This document shows positions 1 to 8,662 of a stretch of DNA of 64,000 bases, piece after piece; position 1 is the stretch's first letter; every line of letters starts with the position of its first letter. The notes under the pieces are model-generated. The model saw only the letters and a program-made list of their open reading frames with translations, was not told where the DNA came from and did not search any database. The position numbers and the translations under genes were made by a program. This DNA comes from Oryzobacter telluris (GTDB taxonomy: Bacteria; Actinomycetota; Actinomycetes; Actinomycetales; Dermatophilaceae), in contig NZ_CP170723.1 in assembly GCF_043099285.1 (NCBI RefSeq), forward strand, positions 248,001 to 312,000, in the 5' to 3' direction.

Positions 1-1
1 C

Positions 2-415
2 GCCGACAGCATCGTCTGCTCCCTGCGCGCCCCGCACGAGCCGGCCTCGGTCGGCAAGGTGCGCAAGGAGGTCGTCGCCGACCTCCAGACGCGCGACCTC
101 CCCGAGGAGCTCGTCGACGAGGCCGAGATCGTCGCCTCCGAGCTCCTCACCAACGCCGTGCGCCACGCGCGCCCCCTGTCCGACGGCACGATCCGGGTGC
201 GCTGGAAGATCCGCGGCGACGTCGTCGAGGTCGAGGTGACCGACGGCGGCGGCGAGAGCGTGCCGCGCCCCGCACCGCGCTCGGTGTGGCTGTCGTCGGG
301 CCGCGGCCTGCGCATCGTGCGCTCGGTCGCCCACGAGTGGGGCGTCACCGAGGACCGCACGGGCAACGTCGTGTGGGCCACCCTGGGCGGCCCCAGCCGG
401 CGCCGCGCCACCTGA
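2..415 (+). CDS. ATP-binding protein, anti-sigma factor RsbW-like HATPase (5' partial)
   Basis: The reading frame is open from base 2, so the gene starts before the window; an internal GTG at 59 is probably not the true start because the preceding residues (LRAPHEPASVG) match the usual N-terminus of the family. It shows the HATPase_c_2 motifs: N-box ELLTNAVRHA, G1-like VTDGGG, then GRGLRIV and a C-terminal strand VVWATL. Family members are small cytosolic kinases or ATPases that phosphorylate anti-anti-sigma factors, or stand-alone regulators common in actinobacteria. No partner sigma factor is visible in the window, so the target is unknown. Confidence 0.85.
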   Translation, partial: ADSIVCSLRAPHEPASVGKVRKEVVADLQTRDLPEELVDEAEIVASELLTNAVRHARPLSDGTIRVRWKIRGDVVEVEVTDGGGESVPRPAPRSVWLSSGRGLRIVRSVAHEWGVTEDRTGNVVWATLGGPSRRRAT

Positions 416-425
416 GCGCTCCCAC

Positions 426-431
426 TAGGGT
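426..431 (+). promoter_or_regulatory. -10 hexamer TAGGGT, probable leaderless promoter
   Basis: TAGGGT ends 7 nt before ATG 439 of the DUF5926 gene, with no Shine-Dalgarno sequence between. Confidence 0.45.
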
Positions 432-438
432 GGCGCGC

Positions 439-1323
439 ATGGGCAAGGCTTCTCGACGTCAGCACGGCACCGACACGACCCGCCGGTCCCGACCGGCACC
501 GGTCCCGTTCGAGCGGCGGCCCTTCGAGGGCCTCGCGGGTGAGACCGACTGGGTCGCGATGCGCGAGATCCTCCCCTCGGCCACCGCCACCATCACGGTG
601 AAGTCGGCGCACGTCCCCGACGGCGCGCCCTCCGAGGCCACCGTCGCCACCGTCCTCCCGATGGCGTGGCCCGGCCTGCACCGCGCCGACGGCACCGTCC
701 TCATCGGCACCCAGTCCGGCAACGCGAGCGGCGACGCCAGCCGCGACCTCGCCGCCCAGCTCCTCGCCGCACTCGCGGTCGACGCCGGCGTCCCGGTGCT
801 GTCCACCCCGCCGGTCACCGCCGACAGCCCGCGCCTCCAGGACGTCCTCGAGGACGCGACCTTCGAGGTCACCCTCCACGAGGGCTTCGACTTCTGGGTC
901 GGTGAGCAGGAGCTCGAGGGCGACGCCGCCGAGTCGCTCGCCCGCGCCAACGAGAGCATCGTCCCCACCTCGCGGATGACGTCGCTCCCCTCGGCGTACT
1001 GGGTCCGCATCGGCGACCGCGCGCACATCCGCCTCGTCCTCCCCGATGACGAGGACGCCGCCACCGACGCGCTCTCCCGCCTCCACGCCGCCGGCGACGA
1101 CGCCCTCGGTGGCGACACCCGCCTCCTCGGTGCCTTCCGCGCGTGCGGCCTGCTCGTCCCCGTCTGGGACCTCGACCCCGAGCTCGGCGCCGACGACTAC
1201 GAGGACGAGCTCGCCGCCTGGCACCAGCGCTACCAGAAGGCCCTCGCCTCCGACGTCGCGCTCACCGCCGAGGAGCGGCGCGCCCGGTCCGGCCTGCTCA
1301 GCCGCCAGGTCACCCTCCGCTGA
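439..1323 (+). CDS. DUF5926 family protein
   Basis: A 294-residue cytosolic protein of the actinobacterial DUF5926 family, whose function is not established. The typical start MGKASRR is followed by a basic tail and the conserved FEGLAGETDWVAMREILP segment. The ATG at 439 is chosen because it gives this conserved N-terminus; the frame stays open further upstream but overlaps the preceding gene. The middle is acidic and the C-terminus ends in basic residues. It stands alone behind its own -10 hexamer, and a palindromic element follows its stop codon. Confidence 0.85.
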   Translation: MGKASRRQHGTDTTRRSRPAPVPFERRPFEGLAGETDWVAMREILPSATATITVKSAHVPDGAPSEATVATVLPMAWPGLHRADGTVLIGTQSGNASGDASRDLAAQLLAALAVDAGVPVLSTPPVTADSPRLQDVLEDATFEVTLHEGFDFWVGEQELEGDAAESLARANESIVPTSRMTSLPSAYWVRIGDRAHIRLVLPDDEDAATDALSRLHAAGDDALGGDTRLLGAFRACGLLVPVWDLDPELGADDYEDELAAWHQRYQKALASDVALTAEERRARSGLLSRQVTLR

Positions 1324-1343
1324 TGCCCCGTCACCCCCGCCTC

Positions 1344-1383
1344 GAGTGCGGAAGTGGTTGCCCCGGCTGCCGTTTCCGCACTC
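1344..1383. repeat. Palindromic element, family A copy 1
   Basis: A 40-bp imperfect palindrome lies between DUF5926 and the GT2 gene. The outer arms GAGTGCGGAA / TTCCGCACTC are perfect over 10 bp; the inner four bases pair partly (GTGG against CCGT). The 12-base centre is close to the centres of the copies at 25877, 25938 and 31503. It has no U-tract, so a plain terminator is not the obvious reading. Confidence 0.75.
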
Positions 1384-1405
1384 ACCGCGGGGTGGGAGGC
1401 CGGGC

Positions 1406-2149
1406 GTGAGCGCCCTCGCGGCGCGCGTCGCCGCCATCGTCCCGTGCAAGGACGAGGCCGACCGCATCGCCGCGACCGTCGCCGCCGTGGCGGCGCTCCC
1501 CCAGGTGGCCACGGTCGTCGTCGTCGACGACGGCAGCACCGACGACACCGCGGCCGTCGCCCGCGAGGCCGGCGCCGACGTCGTCAGCCACCCCCGCAAC
1601 CGGGGCAAGGCCGCAGCGCTCGAGAGCGGCATCCGCCGGGTCCGCGAGCTCGAGGCCGAGGCGGCCCGCCGCGACCCCGGCGAGGCCTGGCGGTCGGCCC
1701 TGCTCTTCGTCGACGGCGACCTCCAGGAGACCGCGGCCAACCTCGGCGTCCTCACCGACGCCGTCCTCGCCGGCGAGGCCGACATGACGATCGCGACCCT
1801 CCCGGCGCAGCTCAAGGCGGGTGGAGGCCGCGGCCTCGTCGTCGGCCTGGCCCGCCGCGGCATCGAGCACCTCACCGGTTTCCGTGCGGTGCAGCCCCTC
1901 TCGGGGATGCGCTGCCTCAGCCCGCGCGCCGTCGACGCCGCCAGCCCGCTCGCCCGCGGGTGGGGGGTCGAGACCGCCCTGACCGTCGACGTCCTGCGGG
2001 CGGGGCTCACCGTCCTCGAGGTGCCCTGCGAGCTCCAGCACCGGGTCAGCGGCACCGACTGGCGCGGCCAGGTGCACCGGGCCCAGCAGTACCGCGACGT
2101 GTGGCTCGCCCTCGTCCGGCGCGGCTGGCGGCCGTGGCAGCAGGGCTGA
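1406..2149 (+). CDS. Glycosyltransferase family 2
   Basis: A 247-residue GT-A fold glycosyltransferase. Visible motifs are the N-terminal VAAIVPCKDEADRI strand-loop, the nucleotide-sugar binding VVVVDDGSTDDT, the metal-binding region LLFVDGDLQ, and a late QHRVSGTDWRGQ. No membrane anchor is obvious, so it probably acts on the cytosolic face. The GTG at 1406 is chosen because the upstream open frame runs through a palindromic repeat. The next gene starts inside its end, so the two are probably co-expressed in envelope polysaccharide or polyprenyl-sugar synthesis. The sugar donor is not readable. Confidence 0.8.
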   Translation: MSALAARVAAIVPCKDEADRIAATVAAVAALPQVATVVVVDDGSTDDTAAVAREAGADVVSHPRNRGKAAALESGIRRVRELEAEAARRDPGEAWRSALLFVDGDLQETAANLGVLTDAVLAGEADMTIATLPAQLKAGGGRGLVVGLARRGIEHLTGFRAVQPLSGMRCLSPRAVDAASPLARGWGVETALTVDVLRAGLTVLEVPCELQHRVSGTDWRGQVHRAQQYRDVWLALVRRGWRPWQQG

Positions 2150-3627
2150 GCACCGCGCCGACCCGCTCGGCGACGACCACGGCGCGGCGGGTCCTCCTCA
2201 CCCTGTCCGTCGGCCTGCTGCTTCTCGTCGGGCTCTCCGCCCCGAACGCCGCCCAGCCCGACCTCGCCCCGCGCGGCTGGGCACCCGGGACGCTCCTGCC
2301 ACTCGCGCTCGGCCCCGCCGCGGTCACGGCAGTCCTCTGGCTCGCCTACCTCGCGGGCGGTGCGGCCGTCCTCCTCGGCCTGCGGCAGCGCGCCGCGGCC
2401 CTGGGGTCGTGGGCCGTCCCCGCGGGGATCGGCGTTCTCGCCCTGCTCACCGCCCCCTTCGGCTCGGGCGACCACGTCAGCTACCTCGCCTACGGGCGCA
2501 TCCTCGTCACGGGCGGCGACCCGTGGGTCGAGCGGCCCGTCGACTGGGGTGGCGGCCTCGACCCCGTGACGAGCCGGGTGGAGGCGCCCTGGACCGAGGA
2601 GCCCAGCGTCTACGGCCCGTTCGGCACCCTCCTGCACGGCCTGTCCGCCCTCCTCGGTGGCGACCACCTGCGCCAGGGCGTCTGGGCCTGGCAGGTCCTC
2701 GTCGTCCTCGCCTGGCTGGCCGTGCGCGCCCTGCTGCGCCGCGTCCTCGACGACGACGCCCACGGGCGCATCGACGTCCTGTGGACCCTCAACCCGCTCG
2801 TCCTCGGGGTCGGCGTCCTCGGCGCGCACATCGACGTCGTGGCCGCGGCCCTCGTGGTGGCGGCCGTGGCCGTCCTGCGCTGGCGGGCGGATGCCGTGGG
2901 CACGGCCGCCGCCGGGGCCCTCGTCGCCCTCGCCGGCTCGACCAAGATCACCTACGGCGTCGTGGCCGTCGGCATCGTCGGGGCCTGGTGGTTCACCGGC
3001 ACGCGCGGCCGGGCGCTCGCGCAGCGCACCGCCGCCCTCGTCGTCGGCCTCGTCGTCGTGGGCGGCGCGCTGCAGGCCTGGGCCGGCCCGCACGTCTACG
3101 ACCAGCTGCTGCGCAGCCGCCAGGCCGTCTCGCTCGCCACCCCCTGGCGCCCGCTGCTCGAGTGGGGGCGCGACATGGTCGGGAACGCGCCCACGCGCCT
3201 CCTCATCAGCGTCGCCGCGGCCCTGCTGGCGGTGGCCCTCGCCGCCTGCCTCGTCCGGCTCACCCGGCCCGCCGCCGCCCACGACCCGGTCGCTGCGGCG
3301 CTGTGGCTGACCGCATGCCTCGGGTTCGCCTACTCGCTCGCGGCCCCCTACTCGCTGCCCTGGTACGACCTGCTCGTGTGGTGCGCCCTGCCCGCCGTCG
3401 CCGCCGGCCCGGTCGACGTCCTCGCCCTGCTGCGCCTCGTGGCGCTCGGTCTCGCCTACGTGCCGGGCCGCGTCCTCGGGATGACGCCGGCCGTCGAGGA
3501 CGTGACGCTCGGCGTCCGCCGTGGGATCGTGCCGTGGGTGGGGCTCGCGCTGTGGGTGCTCGTCAGCGTCGCCGGCGTGCGGCGCGGGTCGTGGCCGCGG
3601 AGCGGGCTTCCTCGACGAGGGCGTTGA
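2134..3627 (+). CDS. Polyprenol-phosphomannose-dependent mannosyltransferase, MptB-like (GT-C)
   Basis: A 497-residue polytopic membrane protein with roughly a dozen hydrophobic segments. It resembles the alpha-1,6-mannosyltransferase family (MptA/MptB) of actinobacterial lipoglycan synthesis. Features include an acidic first loop after the early helices (SGDHVSYLAYGRIL), EPSVYGPFGTLLH, and GSTKITYG in a middle helix. Such enzymes use decaprenyl-phospho-mannose outside the membrane. GTG 2134 lies inside the end of the GT2 gene (16 bp overlap), which suggests coupling. It ends convergently with the next gene, overlapping it by 65 bp. Confidence 0.75.
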   Translation: MAAGLSTAPTRSATTTARRVLLTLSVGLLLLVGLSAPNAAQPDLAPRGWAPGTLLPLALGPAAVTAVLWLAYLAGGAAVLLGLRQRAAALGSWAVPAGIGVLALLTAPFGSGDHVSYLAYGRILVTGGDPWVERPVDWGGGLDPVTSRVEAPWTEEPSVYGPFGTLLHGLSALLGGDHLRQGVWAWQVLVVLAWLAVRALLRRVLDDDAHGRIDVLWTLNPLVLGVGVLGAHIDVVAAALVVAAVAVLRWRADAVGTAAAGALVALAGSTKITYGVVAVGIVGAWWFTGTRGRALAQRTAALVVGLVVVGGALQAWAGPHVYDQLLRSRQAVSLATPWRPLLEWGRDMVGNAPTRLLISVAAALLAVALAACLVRLTRPAAAHDPVAAALWLTACLGFAYSLAAPYSLPWYDLLVWCALPAVAAGPVDVLALLRLVALGLAYVPGRVLGMTPAVEDVTLGVRRGIVPWVGLALWVLVSVAGVRRGSWPRSGLPRRGR

Positions 3628-5746
3628 GCGCCACCGAGACGATGAGCGGCACCGCGAGGGTCGCACCCACGGCCGGGATGGCCACGCCCGAGTCGTTGAC
3701 GAGGAAGCCGATCGTCAGCGCGGTCAGCAGCGCCACGAGCCCGGCGCGCAGCGTCGGCGCCTGCTCGTAGGACCGGCGCATCGCCCGCGACCCCCACGAG
3801 GTGGGCCGCGCCATCAGGTAGATGACGAAGAGCAGCGCCGCCGGGACGAGCAGGGTCAGCGGCATGTTCGAGGTGAGGATCGTCCAGTTCTGCTCGGCCT
3901 TGCGCACGACGATGTCGACCGCGTTGCCGTCGATGACCGCCTGCACGAAGTTGCCCAGGTGGGTGCGGCGCTCGGGGCCGCGCAGCCAGTCGGCCACCGC
4001 GACGACGACTGACAGCCCGACCACCCCGCCGCCGATGACGAGCGCCCGCCTCCACGTGAGCCTCAGCCCCAGCACGGCCAGGACGAGGTACGCGATCGCC
4101 GGGAGGAGGGCGGGTGGGCCGCCACCGTCGGCGCCCCAGAACGGCAGGCCGTCGACGAGGATCGCGAACACGCCCAGGGTCGCGACCGCGATGGCCGCCG
4201 TGCGTCGCTGCCCGGCGAGGACGAGCGCCGACGACACCGCCGTGGCCAGCAGGATGACGGCCGTCGCGTAGAGCGCGAAGGTGGGGTTCCCCATCCCGTA
4301 GAAGCGCCCGGCGACCACCGGCTGCAGGCCCATCAGCGACGACAGCTGCAGCCGCGCCCCGGTCATCACGTCGGCGGTGAGGACGAGGATCGTCATCAGC
4401 GACACGAACGCCATCGGCCCCAGGGCCCACCGCGCCCACGGCCCGCGCAGCGCGGCCGTCGCGATGATCGCGACGAAGAGGCCGACCGCCGCGACCACCG
4501 AGACCATCGGGACGGCGAAGCGCCACCACGGCAGGAGGTTGGCCAGGAAGGTCGACACCGGCACGGCCGACGCCACGACGGCGACGACGCGCACCCGCTG
4601 GAGGACGGTGACGCGGGTCTTCTCCGACCCCAGCCGCCCCTTCCAGACGAGGAGGACGAGGAGGTAGATGGCGAGCTGGCCGTAGGCGAAGACGGTGAAG
4701 AACGGCTCGACGAGGCCGTGGACCTCGTGGCTCGCCTCGTCGTAGTCGACGAGCGAGGTGAGGCGGTCGTCGGCGCGGCGCTCGGAGTTGTCGGGGGCCG
4801 GCTCGCTGACGAGGGGTGAGCCGCCGAGTCCGGGGGGCACCGGCAGCCCGACGGTCGACAGCACGGTGGCGGTGAGGTCGGGGGCCTGGGCCAGGCCGCT
4901 CTGGTGCGTGGAGTCGGAGACGAGCAGGCCCGGGCCGAAGTGCGGGCCGCGGGCCACGACGAGCCGCAGCCGCTCGCTCTTCCCGGCGTCGGACAGTGAG
5001 CCGACGACGTAGTCCGCCCCGTTGGGCCCGGCCTCGACGACCTGGCCGATGCGGGCGTCGATCTCGCGCAGCTGGTCGGCGCGCGAGCGCGGGCGCGGCT
5101 CGCCCTGCGCGACGTCGGTGGGGTCGCGCAGCGAGCCGACGTCGACGAGCGTCACGGGGCAGGCGTTGAGGTCCTCGAGGAGGTTCTGGGCGTCGAAGGC
5201 CATGGGCTGCTCGACCGAGCCGTCGGCCCGGGCTCCCCCGACCGCCGCCCACGCGCCCACGGTGCGCACGCACACCTGCTGCTGGGCCGCGGTGGTCCCG
5301 ATGAGGCCCAGGCGGGTGTCGAAGCGCTCGCCCTCGGCGGCGGAGACGAAGGTCGACCACCCCTGGACCTGGTCGTTCACGACCATCGGCGCCTCGGCGC
5401 ACGGCCGGTCGGCGGGGTTCGAGGCGTCGCCGGTGCGGGGGGCGGCGGCGCGTCCTCCGGCCGAGAGGCCGAGCCAGCCGTCGGCCGGGCAGGTGTTGGA
5501 GTACACCGAGCGCACCGACAGGGCCGCGGACGAGCCGTCGCGCAGCAGCAGCCACAGGTTGGGGGTGTCCTTGCGGCTGACGTCGGCCCACCCGATGCCG
5601 CCCGTGCCGATGACGACGACGGCGCCGGTGGGCTGGGCCCGTGGCTGCGCGCCCGAGGTCGCGCTCGAGGCAGGCGACCACCCGATGACGAGCCCCACGA
5701 CCACGGTCGCGAGGGCGACCGTGAGGGCGAGGGCTCTGCGCAGCAC
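3563..5746 (-). CDS. Large membrane protein with phosphatase-like ectodomain
   Basis: A 727-residue protein. It has an N-terminal signal/anchor (residues about 1-25), an extracytoplasmic region of about 380 residues, then about nine hydrophobic helices. The ectodomain opens with VVVIGTGGIGWADV, followed by TPNLWLLLRDGS. This is the layout of alkaline-phosphatase/sulfatase superfamily proteins (TPNLDAL-type segment), although the usual metal ligands are not clearly preserved. GTG 5746 has TACCCT 6 nt upstream. Flanking GT-C enzymes suggest a role in envelope glycan or lipid-linked intermediates. The phosphatase assignment is inference. Confidence 0.6.
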   Translation of the reverse strand: MLRRALALTVALATVVVGLVIGWSPASSATSGAQPRAQPTGAVVVIGTGGIGWADVSRKDTPNLWLLLRDGSSAALSVRSVYSNTCPADGWLGLSAGGRAAAPRTGDASNPADRPCAEAPMVVNDQVQGWSTFVSAAEGERFDTRLGLIGTTAAQQQVCVRTVGAWAAVGGARADGSVEQPMAFDAQNLLEDLNACPVTLVDVGSLRDPTDVAQGEPRPRSRADQLREIDARIGQVVEAGPNGADYVVGSLSDAGKSERLRLVVARGPHFGPGLLVSDSTHQSGLAQAPDLTATVLSTVGLPVPPGLGGSPLVSEPAPDNSERRADDRLTSLVDYDEASHEVHGLVEPFFTVFAYGQLAIYLLVLLVWKGRLGSEKTRVTVLQRVRVVAVVASAVPVSTFLANLLPWWRFAVPMVSVVAAVGLFVAIIATAALRGPWARWALGPMAFVSLMTILVLTADVMTGARLQLSSLMGLQPVVAGRFYGMGNPTFALYATAVILLATAVSSALVLAGQRRTAAIAVATLGVFAILVDGLPFWGADGGGPPALLPAIAYLVLAVLGLRLTWRRALVIGGGVVGLSVVVAVADWLRGPERRTHLGNFVQAVIDGNAVDIVVRKAEQNWTILTSNMPLTLLVPAALLFVIYLMARPTSWGSRAMRRSYEQAPTLRAGLVALLTALTIGFLVNDSGVAIPAVGATLAVPLIVSVALNALVEEARSAATTRAARRRR

Positions 5747-5752
5747 GGGCTC

Positions 5753-5758
5753 AGGGTA
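5753..5758 (-). promoter_or_regulatory. -10 hexamer TACCCT, probable leaderless promoter
   Basis: On the minus strand TACCCT ends 6 nt before GTG 5746 of the membrane phosphatase-like gene. Confidence 0.45.
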
Positions 5759-5842
5759 CGCAACCGGGCCGGGCGTCCCGGACCCGAGACCCACGTGTCG
5801 GCCCGGTGCCTGGGCCGGGGCGGCGACCGGGACAATGGGCCG

Positions 5843-7123
5843 GTGAGCAGCCCCACGACCCAGCGCGTCCTCCGGTACCGGTGGCCGCTCGCCGTGGCCG
5901 TCGTCGTCCTCGCGGCCCTGCCGGCGGTGCTGCGCTACCTCGTCTTCTGGCCGCTCGACCAGTGGCAGATCGACGTCGAGGTCTACCGCGAGGCGGGCGT
6001 CTCCATCCTCAACGGGCGGCCCGTCTACGCGGCCATGACCGAGCCGCCCCAGCTCCTGGCCTTCACCTACCCGCCGTTCGCGGCGATCGTCGCCATCCCG
6101 CTGGCGTTCCTGCCGTTCGGCGTCGTCGGGTGGCTGTGGACGGCGCTGCAGGTCCTCGCCACCACCGCCACGGTCTGGTACGCCGGGTACCGCCTCATCC
6201 ACCGCACCGGTGCCTGGATGCCGCTCGCGCTCGCCGCCCTCACCGCGCCGATGCTGTGGCTGCACCCGGTCGGCGACGGCATCCGGTTCGGGCAGGTCAA
6301 CGCGTTCATCGTGCTGCTGTGCCTCATGGACCTGCGCGAGCCGCGTCCGGGGGTGCTGTCGCGGGTGCCGCGGGGGGTGCTCGTGGGGCTGGCGATGGCG
6401 GTGAAGCTGACGCCGGGCGTGTTCGTCGTCCACTTCCTCGTGACGCGGCGCTGGAAGGAGGCGGCGACGGCCGTCGGGACCGCCGTGGGCGTGACGGTCG
6501 GTTCGTGGGTGCTGCTGCCGCAGGCGTCGTTCGCGTTCTGGGGCGGCGCGCTGCAGGACCCCGCGCGTCTCGGGCCCAACGCCGGCACCGCGAACCAGTC
6601 GATCCGCGGCTTCCTCCTGCGGCTGGGGCCCGAGGGCCTGCCGGGGACGGCGCTGTGGCTGGTCCTCGTGGCGGCGGTGGGCGGGTTCGGGTTCTGGCTG
6701 GCGCGGCGCCGCTACCTCGAGGGCGACTCCATCGGCGAGGTCGCGGTGGTCGGCCTGATGGCGTGCCTGCTGTCGCCCGTGGCGTGGATCCACCACTACC
6801 ACTGGCTCGTCGTCGGGATCTTCGCGCTGCTGGGGGCCGACCCGCTGCGCGAGCGGTTCCGGCTGTGGGCGGCGCTGTTCGTCACGGTGTTCTTCACCCT
6901 GCGGCTGCCCTGGTGGGGCATCGACTGGCTCGCGCACCGCGACTGGCCCGAGCTGCCGGCCCGCATCCTCCAGAACGCCGACGTCGCCGGGGGCCTGGCG
7001 GCGCTGTACCTGCTGTGGTGGGTCGGGCGTGGGGTGGTGGCCCCGCCGGGTCGAGGTGAAACCCGACCGGCTGAGGGTGGGGTTTCACCTCGAACGGATG
7101 AGGTGGCCCGCGGGTCGAGGTGA
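5843..7123 (+). CDS. GT87-type mannosyltransferase (DUF2029)
   Basis: A 426-residue polytopic protein of the GT87/DUF2029 family, which transfers mannose from polyprenyl-phospho-mannose in mycobacterial-type glycolipid synthesis. Landmarks are QWQIDVEVYREAG after the first helix (acidic catalytic-loop region), FTYPPFAAIV, FGQVNAFIVLL, KLTPGVFVVHF and SPVAWIHHYHW. GTG 5843 is used; GACAAT lies 6 nt upstream. It is divergent from the phosphatase-like gene. The last 25 or so codons run through a palindromic element, so the C-terminal tail looks acquired rather than conserved. Confidence 0.8.
   Translation: MSSPTTQRVLRYRWPLAVAVVVLAALPAVLRYLVFWPLDQWQIDVEVYREAGVSILNGRPVYAAMTEPPQLLAFTYPPFAAIVAIPLAFLPFGVVGWLWTALQVLATTATVWYAGYRLIHRTGAWMPLALAALTAPMLWLHPVGDGIRFGQVNAFIVLLCLMDLREPRPGVLSRVPRGVLVGLAMAVKLTPGVFVVHFLVTRRWKEAATAVGTAVGVTVGSWVLLPQASFAFWGGALQDPARLGPNAGTANQSIRGFLLRLGPEGLPGTALWLVLVAAVGGFGFWLARRRYLEGDSIGEVAVVGLMACLLSPVAWIHHYHWLVVGIFALLGADPLRERFRLWAALFVTVFFTLRLPWWGIDWLAHRDWPELPARILQNADVAGGLAALYLLWWVGRGVVAPPGRGETRPAEGGVSPRTDEVARGSR
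7051..7093. repeat. Palindromic element, family C copy 1 (inside coding sequence)
   Basis: Perfect 14-bp arms TCGAGGTGAAACCC / GGGTTTCACCTCGA separated by 15 bases, inside the last codons of the GT87 gene. The right side continues ACGGATGAGG, close to the flank of the copy at 23747. Confidence 0.75.
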
Positions 7124-7162
7124 TCCGCTACCGCCGCAGCGTCGGGTTCCATCTCGACCCGA
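7111..7162. repeat. Palindromic element, family C copy 2
   Basis: Imperfect inverted repeat starting CGGGTCGAGGTGATCC and ending ATCTCGACCCG. It begins 17 bp after copy 1 and spans the GT87 stop codon at 7121-7123. Confidence 0.55.
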
Positions 7163-7208
7163 CGGGCGGCGCGGTGGAATGCCGGGGCGGTGGACGATGA
7201 CGACCGCC

Positions 7209-7214
7209 TAGCCT
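7209..7214 (+). promoter_or_regulatory. -10 hexamer TAGCCT, probable leaderless promoter
   Basis: TAGCCT ends 7 nt before ATG 7222 of the DUF4446-pheA pair. Confidence 0.5.
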
Positions 7215-7221
7215 GAGGCGC

Positions 7222-7653
7222 ATGTCCCTGGCGCCCAACCCGCTCGAGCTGCTGGCCCTGGCCGTGCCGCTCCTGCTCGTCGTGGGGTCGGTGGTGGCCG
7301 TGGTCGTCCTGCTCCGGCGCAGTGCCGAGCTCCGGCGCCGGGTGCACGCGCTCGAGCAGCACCGGCCCGCAGGCGACGCCGACCTCGCCGCCCTGCGCGC
7401 CGACCTCGGCCAGGCGCTGCGCCACGTGGCGGTCGTCCGCTACGACGCGTTCGGCGACATGGGCGGGCGGCTCAGCTTCAGCGCCGCCGTGGTCGACGAC
7501 CGCGGCGACGGGCTCGTCTTCAGCTCGATCCACGCGCGCACCGAGTCGCGCACCTACGCCAAGGGCGTCGTCGGCGGCAGGTCCGACGCCACCCTGACCC
7601 CCGAGGAGCAGCAGGCCCTCGCGGCCGCCCGCACCGGTGAGGAGTCCTCGTGA
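7222..7653 (+). CDS. DUF4446 family protein
   Basis: A 143-residue protein with one N-terminal transmembrane helix (about residues 10-32), a short heptad-like region (RRVHALEQ) and the conserved DUF4446 segment HVAVVRYDAFGDMGGRLSFS followed by GLVFSSIHARTESRTYAKGV. The function is unknown; the family is commonly found near chromosomal housekeeping loci in Gram-positive bacteria. Its stop overlaps the pheA start (GTGA), so the two are translationally coupled. Transcription probably begins at the TAGCCT box 7 nt before its ATG. Confidence 0.85.
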   Translation: MSLAPNPLELLALAVPLLLVVGSVVAVVVLLRRSAELRRRVHALEQHRPAGDADLAALRADLGQALRHVAVVRYDAFGDMGGRLSFSAAVVDDRGDGLVFSSIHARTESRTYAKGVVGGRSDATLTPEEQQALAAARTGEESS

Positions 7654-8582
7654 CCCGTTTCGGCTTCCTCGGCCCCGAGGGGACGTTCACCTCGATGGCG
7701 CTCGACGGCTGGGCGCCCGCCTCCGCCGCCGGCGCCTCCCGTGAGCCATTCGGCTCGGTCGACGCCGCCCTCGCCGCCCTGCGCGCCGGGGCGATCGACG
7801 GCGCGATGGTCCCCATCGAGAACTCGGTGGAGGGCGGGGTCTCGGCCACGCTCGACGCCCTCGCCAGCGGTGAGCCCCTCGTCGTCACCGGCGAGGTCCT
7901 CGTCCCCATCACCTTCGTCCTCGCGGCCCGCGCCGGGGTGGGGCTCGACGATGTCCGCGCCGTCGGCACCCACTCGCACGCGTGGGCCCAGGTGCGCGGA
8001 TGGATGGGGGCGCACCTCCCGTCCGCGGCGTACGTCCCGACGCTGTCGACCGCGGCGGCCGCCGAGGGGCTCGAGCGCGGTGGCCAGCCCTACGACGCCG
8101 CGGTGTGCGCGCCTGCCGCAGCCCGGCTGCACGGCCTCGAGGTGCTCGCCGACGGCATCGGGGACATGAGCACGGCGGTCACCCGCTTCGTCCTCGTCGC
8201 CCGGCCCGGGACGCTGCCCGAGCCCACCGGCGCCGACAAGACCACCGTCGTGCTCTTCCAGCGCGACGACCACGCGGGCGGCCTCCTCGACCTCCTCGAG
8301 CAGTTCGCCGCCCGCGGCATCAACATGACCCGGCTCGAGTCGCGCCCCACCAAGGCCTCGATGGGCTCGTACTGCTTCTCCATCGACCTCGAGGGCCACG
8401 TCCTCGACGAGCGCATCGGCGAGGCCCTCATGGGGCTGAAGCGGATCTGCGCCGAGGTCCGCTTCCTCGGCTCCTACGCCCGCGCCGACCGCCAGCAGGC
8501 GAGCATCGCACCCCTCACCGGCGACGCCGACTTCACCGCCGCCCGGTCCTGGCTCGAGGCCATTCGCACCGGCCGCTCCTGA
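7650..8582 (+). CDS. pheA: Prephenate dehydratase
   Basis: A 310-residue cytosolic enzyme converting prephenate to phenylpyruvate in phenylalanine synthesis. The N-terminal PDT domain starts GFLGPEGTFTSMA and holds the signature PIENSVEGGVS and the catalytic-region TRFVLV. The C-terminal ACT domain (about residues 200-280) carries the phenylalanine-binding ESRPTK motif after GINMTRLES. No chorismate mutase domain is fused, as usual in actinobacteria. GTG 7650 overlaps the DUF4446 stop. It is probably feedback-inhibited by phenylalanine through ACT, which is family knowledge. Confidence 0.95.
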   Translation: MTRFGFLGPEGTFTSMALDGWAPASAAGASREPFGSVDAALAALRAGAIDGAMVPIENSVEGGVSATLDALASGEPLVVTGEVLVPITFVLAARAGVGLDDVRAVGTHSHAWAQVRGWMGAHLPSAAYVPTLSTAAAAEGLERGGQPYDAAVCAPAAARLHGLEVLADGIGDMSTAVTRFVLVARPGTLPEPTGADKTTVVLFQRDDHAGGLLDLLEQFAARGINMTRLESRPTKASMGSYCFSIDLEGHVLDERIGEALMGLKRICAEVRFLGSYARADRQQASIAPLTGDADFTAARSWLEAIRTGRS

Positions 8583-8601
8583 CCCACCCCCACCCCTCGC
8601 A

Positions 8602-8662
8602 ACTCATTGCGCTCGGTGAACGCGACACGCCGGTGTGCGCGTTCACCCAGCGCCATCAGTCG
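8602..8662. repeat. Nested palindromic element, family D copy 1
   Basis: Constant flank ACTCATTGCG (8602-8611), inner arms GGTGAACGCG / CGCGTTCACC (8615-8647), constant flank CGCCATCAGTCG (8651-8662). The same flanks occur at 9215-9285 around an unrelated inner palindrome. The element sits between convergent pheA and the GNAT gene, and its right flank supplies the last GNAT codons and stop. Confidence 0.8.

Noticed and set aside
3563..6937. Very long minus-strand frame extending the phosphatase-like gene to 6937
   Set aside because: The upstream third is Arg/Gln/Pro-rich and antisense to the GT87 gene; GTG 5746 with a -10 box is the natural start.
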